This document shows, in pieces, positions 40,742-47,316 of a stretch of 64,000 nucleotides of DNA; position 1 is the stretch's first letter, and every line of letters starts with the position of its first letter. Origin of the DNA: a virus. The stretch is taken from positions 1 to 64,000 of IMG/VR virus record IMGVR_UViG_3300006925_000007; one strand, written 5' to 3'. The translations under genes and the position numbers were made by a program. Below the pieces are notes generated by a model that was not told where the DNA came from, searched no databases, and saw only the letters and a list, made by a program, of their open reading frames with translations.

Positions 40742-40770
40742 AGTATAAGATATCTTGGTGCATTTGTCAA
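40742..40770 (-). promoter_or_regulatory. Sigma70-type promoter with palindrome near the -10 box (40710 gene)
   Basis: TTGACA (40765-40770), 17-bp spacer, TATACT (40742-40747). Palindrome AAGATATCTT at 40747-40756 touches the -10 box. The -35 box starts right after the upstream terminator's T run. Confidence 0.85.
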
Positions 40771-40771
40771 G

Positions 40772-40800
40772 AAAAAACCCAAGAAAAGAATCTTGGGTTT
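40772..40800 (-). terminator. Rho-independent terminator after the SbmA-like gene
   Basis: 10-bp perfect stem AAACCCAAGA / TCTTGGGTTT with a 6-nt loop and T run, running straight into the TTGACA of the next promoter. Confidence 0.88.
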
Positions 40801-40821
40801 TCAATTAGTTACAATTTTTCT

Positions 40822-41793
40822 TTATTTTTCTTTGATTTGTCTTTCAAATTCTCTTAAACGTTTGAACACACTCATTAACTCAATAAGTGTTGGCCACGCT
40901 CTAAAGAGATATTGCATACTACCTTCAACACGTCCAAATGCACGAATAATCTGTTGCATTACACCTAGTGTTACAACGCCGGCTACAATAGCTGGTGCTA
41001 AGAACACATAAGCTGATAACACGTTTGCTTGTAAGTATGTAATACGTCCTACATTAAAATACAAATAACGCAAATAAGACTTAAAGTGAATACTACGAAC
41101 ATCTTGGAAAAGTTCGTTAATAGTTTTTGGTCTCACATTGCCATCATCTTCTGCGATAACAAGTATTTTTCTGTATGCCGCTTCTTTCTTCTGCAAATCA
41201 TATTCAACACCAACTAAGCGTAATATCCAACCTAGTGCTATTAAGAATAATGTTCCGCCTACTGACCAAACAATAGCACCTGTAACAAGTCCATATTGCC
41301 AATCACCAAAGAAGAAGATAGGAATACCTACTGATAGTCCTAATAGAATAGGAACGAACTGAACTAGAACCATAATTGATTCAATAAAACTTGTTCCTAA
41401 TCCTTCCATAATACGACTAAACTTAATAGTATCTTCTTGCACACGCTGAGCGGCGCCTTCGATAGTTCTAGCTTTGTCATATACACTATGATACCATTCA
41501 ACCATTGCTGTGCGCCATCTAAATAGATAGTGTGCTGTAAAGAAACTTACTACTACTGCGATACCTACATAGATAGCCGCCAAGTATAAGAAACTTGCTA
41601 AACTACCCCAATATTCACCTATGGTGATTGCATTGGGTGTTGCTAATGCCTTTTGAATCATATCATAAAATTGGCCGAACCATTCGTTAATCTTAACATC
41701 AATTTCGACTTGTACCCAAAGCGATGATAGGATTATTGCTGATCCTAGCCAGGACCATAAAGCCCATTTTTTTACTGTAAAAAATCTAAACAT
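40822..41793 (-). CDS. SbmA/BacA-like peptide transporter
   Basis: 323 residues with about six membrane segments. Sequence blocks characteristic of SbmA/BacA are intact: INEWFGQFYDMIQKAL (35-50), AHYLFRWRTAMVEWY (87-101), IEGAAQRVQEDTIKFS (111-126), EAAYRKILVIAEDD (204-217), LYFNVGRITYLQ (244-255) and AFGRVEGSMQYLFRAWPTLI (285-304). Host SbmA is about 406 residues; the missing part is the N-terminal 80, so the core is complete. The family takes up antimicrobial peptides and other peptides by proton-driven import. No ABC ATPase domain is present. GAGG ribosome binding site. Confidence 0.92.
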   Translation of the reverse strand: MFRFFTVKKWALWSWLGSAIILSSLWVQVEIDVKINEWFGQFYDMIQKALATPNAITIGEYWGSLASFLYLAAIYVGIAVVVSFFTAHYLFRWRTAMVEWYHSVYDKARTIEGAAQRVQEDTIKFSRIMEGLGTSFIESIMVLVQFVPILLGLSVGIPIFFFGDWQYGLVTGAIVWSVGGTLFLIALGWILRLVGVEYDLQKKEAAYRKILVIAEDDGNVRPKTINELFQDVRSIHFKSYLRYLYFNVGRITYLQANVLSAYVFLAPAIVAGVVTLGVMQQIIRAFGRVEGSMQYLFRAWPTLIELMSVFKRLREFERQIKEK

Positions 41794-41840
41794 AATTTTT
41801 CCTCTTTATAATGCTAGTTAAGATTAACTACGCATATAAC

Positions 41841-41847
41841 TATTTAC
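41841..41847 (-). promoter_or_regulatory. Possible late promoter box for the SbmA-like gene
   Basis: GTAAATA on the minus strand in GGTAAATAGTTATATG, 47 nt upstream of the ATG. It deviates from the T4 core at the first position and is divergent from the gp14 late promoter. Confidence 0.45.
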
Positions 41848-41868
41848 CATCTTGGAAGTTCGCAAGTC

Positions 41869-41875
41869 ATAAATA
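41869..41875 (+). promoter_or_regulatory. Late promoter box for the plus-strand gp14-gp15-Nudix unit
   Basis: ATAAATA on the plus strand in TCATAAATACTGTATATAAT, 22 nt before the gp14 ATG. Confidence 0.7.
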
Positions 41876-41897
41876 CTGTATATAATAGGAAAACCAT

Positions 41898-42980
41898 ATG
41901 CCAAGATTAAGTTTATATAAACCATACAAAAGCAACGATTATAACTTCATGGATAGAAGTATTCTCGAACAATTTTCAATTGGTGGTGTCGCAATACATG
42001 TTCATAAGTATCTTGGACCGCAAGATGACCCGTCTAGTAACGATCCAAGTGAGCCTAACTATAGTAGTGGCACACAAAAAGATATGTTATCTGGTGAAGA
42101 ATTAAATCCAGAAGGTTTAGTTGATGAAACTAAAATCCAAGACTTACTGTTTATGGAAAACAGAGATCGTAAATACGATCCTGATATATTTGAACTACGT
42201 GGTGTATATAATGTAAGTGATAACGATTTTGATCTAACACAATTTGGTTTATTTTTAACAAATGATACACTGTTTATTACTTTTCATATAAACGATATGG
42301 TTCAAAAACTTGGCAGAAGATTAATGCCAGGCGATGTTTTAGAATTACCACACTTACGTGACGAATTACTATTAAGCACAGACAGAGATGCTGTTAACAA
42401 GTTTTATGTAGTGCAAGATGCAAGTAGAGGAAGTGAAGGATTTTCACAAACCTGGTATCCACACATTTGGCGTGTTAAGGTAGCACCATTAACAGATACA
42501 CAAGAATACGCAGATATACTTGGAACTGCTGGTGATCCAGATAGTCTTAAAAATAGCCTTAGTGCATACAAAACCGAACTTAATATTAGCAATGCAATTG
42601 TAGAGGCTGCAGAAGAAGCCAATCCAAATAACTTACCACTGGCAGAACATTTATTCGGAGTAGATGATCAAAAAGAAAGTGCATACGAACATGGTGAAGT
42701 TTTACAAACTGGTGATCAATTCCCACAACAACCAAACGATGGAGAATATTTCATAAGAAATGATTTCAATCCAAATAGATTGTTTGTGTTTAGAGGCAGC
42801 AGATGGCATAGGTTATATGATAACATTACAGACAAAACATGGTCTGATAAAACTTACAATGCAGGAGACTTTATTAACAATAATGCAACAACAGTTGTTG
42901 ATAATACAGAGGTCCCAGAACGTCAAGCATTATCTAAGGTGATGACACCAAAGAAAAAAGGACTAGATTCAGACTTTTAG
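41898..42980 (+). CDS. gp14: Neck protein gp14
   Basis: 360 residues (T4 gp14 256). The N-terminus PRLSLYKPYKSNDYNFMDRS and the central block LLFMENRDRKYDPDIFELRG then NDFDLTQFGLFLTNDTLFIT are the conserved gp14 sequence of marine T4-like phages. gp14 forms part of the head-to-tail neck with gp13. The C-terminal 100 residues include an EYFIRNDFNPNRLFVFRGSRW beta-hairpin like the GDxW repeats in gp18. It starts a plus-strand unit; AGGA site. Confidence 0.9.
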   Translation: MPRLSLYKPYKSNDYNFMDRSILEQFSIGGVAIHVHKYLGPQDDPSSNDPSEPNYSSGTQKDMLSGEELNPEGLVDETKIQDLLFMENRDRKYDPDIFELRGVYNVSDNDFDLTQFGLFLTNDTLFITFHINDMVQKLGRRLMPGDVLELPHLRDELLLSTDRDAVNKFYVVQDASRGSEGFSQTWYPHIWRVKVAPLTDTQEYADILGTAGDPDSLKNSLSAYKTELNISNAIVEAAEEANPNNLPLAEHLFGVDDQKESAYEHGEVLQTGDQFPQQPNDGEYFIRNDFNPNRLFVFRGSRWHRLYDNITDKTWSDKTYNAGDFINNNATTVVDNTEVPERQALSKVMTPKKKGLDSDF

Positions 42981-42989
42981 GAATAAGCA

Positions 42990-44360
42990 ATGGCAGAGCA
43001 ACAATACTTTTACGACAAACAGATTAGAAGATACATTCAGCAGTTTATAAGACTGTTTAGTGGATTTAGTGTGCAAATGGGCAAGGATGATACTGGCTTA
43101 GCACAAATGCAATTAGTTCCTGTTCGTTATGGCGATATTAATCGTATGGCAGCACATATAACAAGAGAAAATTCAGAAAACATTGTTAATACTGTTCCTT
43201 TTATTAGTTGCTACGTAACTAACTTAGCTATGGCGCCAGAATTAAGAACATTTCCAGCTCATATTGATAAAGTTCAAGTAGCTGAAAAGAAATACAACAA
43301 TGTAACTGGCGAATATGGTAATGAGCCTGGCAACAGATATACAATCGAAAGACATAATCCTGTTACATATATGTTGTCAATGAATTGTGATATATGGACA
43401 TCAAATACTGAACAAAAATTACAACTAATGGAACAAATATTAGTGTTGTTTAATCCAACGTTAGATGTTAAAACATCTGCTAATCCATTTGACTGGAGTG
43501 CTTTAACTTATGTAGAAATGAAAAATACTACATGGAGTAGTAGAAGCGTAGGTAGTAGTATTGACGATATTATTGATGTTGCATCTATACAGTTTGACAT
43601 GCCAGTATTAATTAACCCACCTGCAAAAGTTAAACAACAAAAACTTATTCATACTATTATTAATCAACTATATAATCTGGATGATGCAGATTTAGATAAT
43701 TTTAGACAAAATACTCCATTTGATAGAACTTCAGTTGAATATACTGTCGTTACATTCGAAGATAGAAAAATTAAATACGAAGATGGTGAAATAACACTAC
43801 TTGCACTAGATGGCTCTAACTTAGATTCAAACGATGCTATCATTACATGGGAAAAAGATTTAAAACCTTTTGGAACATTACGTCCTGGTATTAGTCAAAT
43901 TAGATTAAGAAAAAATTCAGAACCAGGCAACGACGAAGATGATATAATTGGAAAACTATACGAACATCCAAATAACCCTGGAAAATTAAATGTTACAATT
44001 GACGAAACTACTTTGCCAACTAATACATTGAGTCCTATTAATGGAATAATAAACGGTATGATAAACTATCCAGGCGATGGAACTGTTCCTGCTCCAAATA
44101 CTGTAGGAATTAGATACTTATTAATGGATTCTATTCCTGTTAGTTCAAATTGGAATGGATTATCAACCGCTAACAAATATGATATTGTTGAGTTTGATGG
44201 AAGTGGATGGTCTATAGTATTTAATGCTAGTTCTAATATTTCGTCTACTCATTACTGTAATAATATATCAACTGGTGACCAGTTAGAATGGAAAAATGGT
44301 AATTGGGTTAATAGTTACGAAGCTGTATACAATGCAGGATTCTGGAGAATCTACTTATAA
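42990..44360 (+). CDS. gp15: Tail terminator / proximal sheath stabiliser gp15
   Basis: 456 residues (T4 gp15 272). Conserved gp15 elements: IRRYIQQFIRLFSGFSVQMG, QLVPVRYGDINRMAAHI, PFISCYVTNLAMAPELRTFP and the tail-terminator strand NPVTYMLSMNCDIWTSNTEQ. gp15 caps the tail and docks to the neck. The C-terminal 170 residues extend beyond T4 gp15 and include a Trp/Gly beta region (YDIVEFDGSGWSIVFNASS). TAATG coupling to the Nudix gene. Confidence 0.9.
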   Translation: MAEQQYFYDKQIRRYIQQFIRLFSGFSVQMGKDDTGLAQMQLVPVRYGDINRMAAHITRENSENIVNTVPFISCYVTNLAMAPELRTFPAHIDKVQVAEKKYNNVTGEYGNEPGNRYTIERHNPVTYMLSMNCDIWTSNTEQKLQLMEQILVLFNPTLDVKTSANPFDWSALTYVEMKNTTWSSRSVGSSIDDIIDVASIQFDMPVLINPPAKVKQQKLIHTIINQLYNLDDADLDNFRQNTPFDRTSVEYTVVTFEDRKIKYEDGEITLLALDGSNLDSNDAIITWEKDLKPFGTLRPGISQIRLRKNSEPGNDEDDIIGKLYEHPNNPGKLNVTIDETTLPTNTLSPINGIINGMINYPGDGTVPAPNTVGIRYLLMDSIPVSSNWNGLSTANKYDIVEFDGSGWSIVFNASSNISSTHYCNNISTGDQLEWKNGNWVNSYEAVYNAGFWRIYL

Positions 44361-44782
44361 TGATAGAAGCAAGTGGCTGTATTTTTCTTAGCTCACATAC
44401 TGGAAGAATTTTATTACAACTTAGAAGCACTAATGTTACTCATTCTAAAACATGGGGATTTTTTGGTGGGAAAAGTGAAGAACAAGAACGTCCAGCAGAA
44501 ACACTAAGACGTGAGATAAAAGAAGAAGTAGGTATAATGCCTGAAATAGTAAAAATTATTCCTATAAGCAAATTTACAAGTGGGAATGGTAAATTTGTAT
44601 ACAACAGTTTTGTTGTAATAGTTGAAGAAGAATTTATTCCTATTCTCAACGGAGAAAGCAATGGATATGCTTGGGTTGATATAGGTCAATGGCCTAAGCC
44701 ATTACACCCAGGTGCAAAAATACAATGTAAGTCAAAAGATTTCTTAAAGAAAATAAAAACTATCTACGCAAATGTTAGTTAG
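44360..44782 (+). CDS. Nudix hydrolase
   Basis: 140 residues. A complete Nudix box is visible: G37-x5-E43-x7-R51-E52-I-K-E55-E56-V-G58-I. The family hydrolyses nucleoside diphosphates linked to other groups (for example nucleotide sugars, oxidised nucleotides, NAD or mRNA caps). It is translated from a TAATG junction with gp15, an odd partner for a tail protein. The 3' end overlaps the convergent glycosyltransferase stop by 8 nt. Confidence 0.88.
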   Translation: MIEASGCIFLSSHTGRILLQLRSTNVTHSKTWGFFGGKSEEQERPAETLRREIKEEVGIMPEIVKIIPISKFTSGNGKFVYNSFVVIVEEEFIPILNGESNGYAWVDIGQWPKPLHPGAKIQCKSKDFLKKIKTIYANVS

Positions 44783-45875
44783 CACTAATACGTTTTTTCA
44801 TACTTTCAACAAACTGTTCACGTAACCATTCAAAATCATTAATTTTGTTTAGTGCATCTACATCATCTTTGTGTTGAATACCATATGCTTTGCCTTCATT
44901 TGCGCCTTTAATACAGTAACGTCCAAAACGTCCGCCATTATCATCTTCACACCATGTTTTTAAACGATCTTCAGTTTCTTTAACAGGAGAATTAGGGTTA
45001 ATTTGTGATGATAATTTTACACATTCACGGAATGCACTACGCCATGTTCTAAATGGATCTCTATTAAAACGTGTTATGTTTGAAACATCTCTAACTGGTT
45101 GATAAAATGCTGATCCTGTGCTGAAGTCTGGTAACACGTGTCCCATTTCAATAACTTGTTGTCTTGGAAATAATTTTATACCGCCAAATCCATATTCCAA
45201 ATCATTAATTGGGTTACGAGCAAACCATACATATGTTGTATTAGCTCTTTTTGCCATTGGTGGAATATAATCAAAACAAAAATCATTCATAATATCTGCA
45301 TCTGCATCAACAATATATACCATTTCTGATTTTGCTAGTTCTCCTGCTTTTTTATGAGCATTACCGATGCCTTCTACATTTTTAACATGTATTGCATCTG
45401 GAAAACGAACTTTTAGTTTTTGATAATTGTGGTCTGCTTCTGCTTCATGGAAACTGATCATAACAATATCAAAGTCTGCTTCGTGATAAGAGCCTATTAC
45501 TTTATTTTTTACTGCTCCGTGTATTACGCCACCTGTTGGAACTAGTTGAATGTCTCCCCAATTTACAGGACGTCCAGTTCTTTTAATTACCTTTGGAAAT
45601 TTGTGTATAACATTATGTCCTACATCACTTGGTTTATAGTGCCAAGGAAAATTAGGGTTTACTGTTGCTCCTTTAAGAACAACCCAAACCATATCTGATT
45701 TACCTGCATATTGTGATGCAAGTTCAGATAAAGAATCTGTATCAGTTGTTTTTTGATCTACGTAAATTATTGGATATGGAGTAAAAATAAATTTCTTTAA
45801 TCTATCCCAAGGTGTAATTACACTTTGTCCATTAAAACTAAGTAAATTATTATTTATTGAAGTTTTGCTAATCAT
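44775..45875 (-). CDS. Glycosyltransferase-like protein (GT-A)
   Basis: 366 residues. Central nucleotide-sugar motif D190-A-D192 in SEMVYIVDADADIM, preceded by FPDAIHVKNVEGIGNAHKKA, which fits the GT-A fold. The N-terminal 130 residues hold another alpha/beta unit, and the C-terminus is Arg/Lys-rich. It overlaps the second glycosyltransferase gene by 8 nt, so the two probably act together, for example in glycosylating phage DNA, virion or host surface. Specificity unknown. Confidence 0.75.
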   Translation of the reverse strand: MISKTSINNNLLSFNGQSVITPWDRLKKFIFTPYPIIYVDQKTTDTDSLSELASQYAGKSDMVWVVLKGATVNPNFPWHYKPSDVGHNVIHKFPKVIKRTGRPVNWGDIQLVPTGGVIHGAVKNKVIGSYHEADFDIVMISFHEAEADHNYQKLKVRFPDAIHVKNVEGIGNAHKKAGELAKSEMVYIVDADADIMNDFCFDYIPPMAKRANTTYVWFARNPINDLEYGFGGIKLFPRQQVIEMGHVLPDFSTGSAFYQPVRDVSNITRFNRDPFRTWRSAFRECVKLSSQINPNSPVKETEDRLKTWCEDDNGGRFGRYCIKGANEGKAYGIQHKDDVDALNKINDFEWLREQFVESMKKRISAN

Positions 45876-46518
45876 AACAATCGCCTTTTATTGTGTATTC
45901 TTTTGTGCCTATATGTGCAACTCTATCACTTAACTGATTGTCAACATGTGAAATATATCCATGTGTTGACGCTTTTTTGCAAAAATATATATCTTCGCCC
46001 ATTAAGTTAGTATAGTCATCATTCCATTCAACGCTATAGTGAGGTTTAGGAATATTTTCATATACACATCTATTTACCAATAACAACCCACTGCCTAATG
46101 CAAATACTTCTTCGACACCGTTGCCGCTAAAGACTCTTTTATCAAGATTGGTTTCATTTTTAAATGCTACCGGTCTATGCGGTTTTACCCTAGTGCTATA
46201 ATTTGCTCCTACAATGTCTTTTTTATGTGATAGCAAAGAAAATAATGCATCTACTGGAAATTTCATATCACTGTCAACCCAAAATATATGTGTTGCTTGT
46301 GTTTCTAAAACTTCGTCAACTAGTTGTTGGCGTTGCATTGCTACTTCACTACCCATTACCATATGTAAGGAAACTTTTTGTCCTGCCTCACCACATTTTT
46401 TCATAAGCATAGCCAAGCTATAACTAAATGTAGATGTTACATGGTCCCTTACTGGAACACATATTGCAACATTTGAGATATAATTAGGTTTCTGTATAAA
46501 CTTGGGTATACTTACCAT
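45868..46518 (-). CDS. Glycosyltransferase family 2-like (GT-A)
   Basis: 216 residues. N-terminal strand VAICVPVRDHVTSTFSYSLA, D82-S-D84 in HIFWVDSDMKFP and a later GEDIYFCKKASTHGY (cf. the ED acceptor motif) give a compact GT2-type GT-A domain. A second Cys-containing part (GSGLLLVNRCVYENI) lies between. Probably paired with the gene downstream. Sugar donor and acceptor not inferable. Confidence 0.8.
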   Translation of the reverse strand: MVSIPKFIQKPNYISNVAICVPVRDHVTSTFSYSLAMLMKKCGEAGQKVSLHMVMGSEVAMQRQQLVDEVLETQATHIFWVDSDMKFPVDALFSLLSHKKDIVGANYSTRVKPHRPVAFKNETNLDKRVFSGNGVEEVFALGSGLLLVNRCVYENIPKPHYSVEWNDDYTNLMGEDIYFCKKASTHGYISHVDNQLSDRVAHIGTKEYTIKGDCYD

Positions 46519-46523
46519 TTAAA

Positions 46524-46943
46524 TTAATCAGTAAGTTCTGAGCCAAGCTCTGCTTCAATTTCTTGCACTGAGTCATTTAATGATTTAGCAAGAGTTGTGG
46601 CTGATTTAACACATGATGCAAATGCATCATCTGATAGTGATGCCATATAATTCATATGCTCTGGTTGAACTTTACCAATTGTAAGAATATCAATTGCTGC
46701 CAAACGTGCAAGACGTGATATCCAATATTCTTCTTCTGTTGCTTCAATGCCGCTAATTAAAGCGTCAAATTCACCGTTTTTAGCAACAAAGTCAGTAGCC
46801 ACTGCTTCTAGTATTGCTAAGTCTGGATGTGACTGTGAACGTGCTTGCATTAGCTCATTTTGTAAATTTAATGCTTGACGTTCTATTGTTGGATGTGCTC
46901 CCAACAAAAATGTTTCTATTTCAAATCGTGTTCTTGAACTCAT
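46524..46943 (-). CDS. Hypothetical early helical protein
   Basis: 139 residues, all-helical, Ala/Leu/Glu-rich, acidic C-terminus (VQEIEAELGSELTD). It begins MSSRTRFEIETFLLGAHPTI. A perfect consensus promoter and an inverted repeat lie upstream, so it heads the transcript into the two glycosyltransferases. The family is not recognised. Confidence 0.7.
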   Translation of the reverse strand: MSSRTRFEIETFLLGAHPTIERQALNLQNELMQARSQSHPDLAILEAVATDFVAKNGEFDALISGIEATEEEYWISRLARLAAIDILTIGKVQPEHMNYMASLSDDAFASCVKSATTLAKSLNDSVQEIEAELGSELTD

Positions 46944-46984
46944 AGTTTTCTCCTGTATTGAGTATACTTGTATGTATTCGTTTA

Positions 46985-47013
46985 ATTATACAACATAAAG
47001 CATACACTGTCAA
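46985..47013 (-). promoter_or_regulatory. Perfect consensus sigma70 promoter for 46943-44775
   Basis: TTGACA (47008-47013), 17-bp spacer, TATAAT (46985-46990). The -35 region lies within the inverted repeat at 47002-47032. Confidence 0.9.
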
Positions 47014-47032
47014 GAGCGACTCGACAGTGTAT
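47002..47032. promoter_or_regulatory. 10-bp inverted repeat overlapping the -35 box
   Basis: Arms ATACACTGTC / GACAGTGTAT separated by 11 bp, overlapping TTGACA. Candidate operator; no T run follows, so a terminator role for the 60-residue gene is less likely. Confidence 0.65.
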
Positions 47033-47041
47033 AATCATAAT

Positions 47042-47224
47042 TTATGATGCGCCTGTTGAGTTAGGGTTTTGCCATCCGCCAAAAGTGGCCGATAACTTAA
47101 TGTTCGTTGTCACGTTAGGTGAGATGAACGTTCCTAATTGGTATAGTGAAACTGTTCCACTTAATCCAAAGTAGTCACGCACTGTGCTCATGCTAATTTG
47201 TGATCCGGTTGCTGGTAATGCCAT
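47042..47224 (-). CDS. Small tail-fibre-associated protein
   Basis: 60 residues. The sequence MALPATGSQISMSTVRDYFG with a later LSATFGGW follows the 'LP..G.Isls.v..e.g....isl' pattern of small phage tail proteins that often accompany fibre genes. GAGGAG ribosome binding site and own late promoter support it as a real gene. Role probably structural; inference. Confidence 0.7.
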   Translation of the reverse strand: MALPATGSQISMSTVRDYFGLSGTVSLYQLGTFISPNVTTNIKLSATFGGWQNPNSTGAS

Positions 47225-47252
47225 TCTTGTTACTCCTCGAGTTTATTAACGT

Positions 47253-47272
47253 TAACAAACACTCGTTTGTTA
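47253..47272 (-). promoter_or_regulatory. mRNA leader hairpin before 47224 gene
   Basis: 8-bp perfect stem TAACAAAC / GTTTGTTA with a 4-nt loop, between the late box and the ribosome binding site. Confidence 0.6.
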
Positions 47273-47276
47273 GTAT

Positions 47277-47283
47277 TATTTAT
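47277..47283 (-). promoter_or_regulatory. Late promoter box for 47042-47224
   Basis: ATAAATA on the minus strand in CGATAAATAATACTAAC, 52 nt upstream of the ATG. Confidence 0.7.
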
Positions 47284-47316
47284 CGTATTTAATATATTAG
47301 ATGTGTTAATGGTTAA

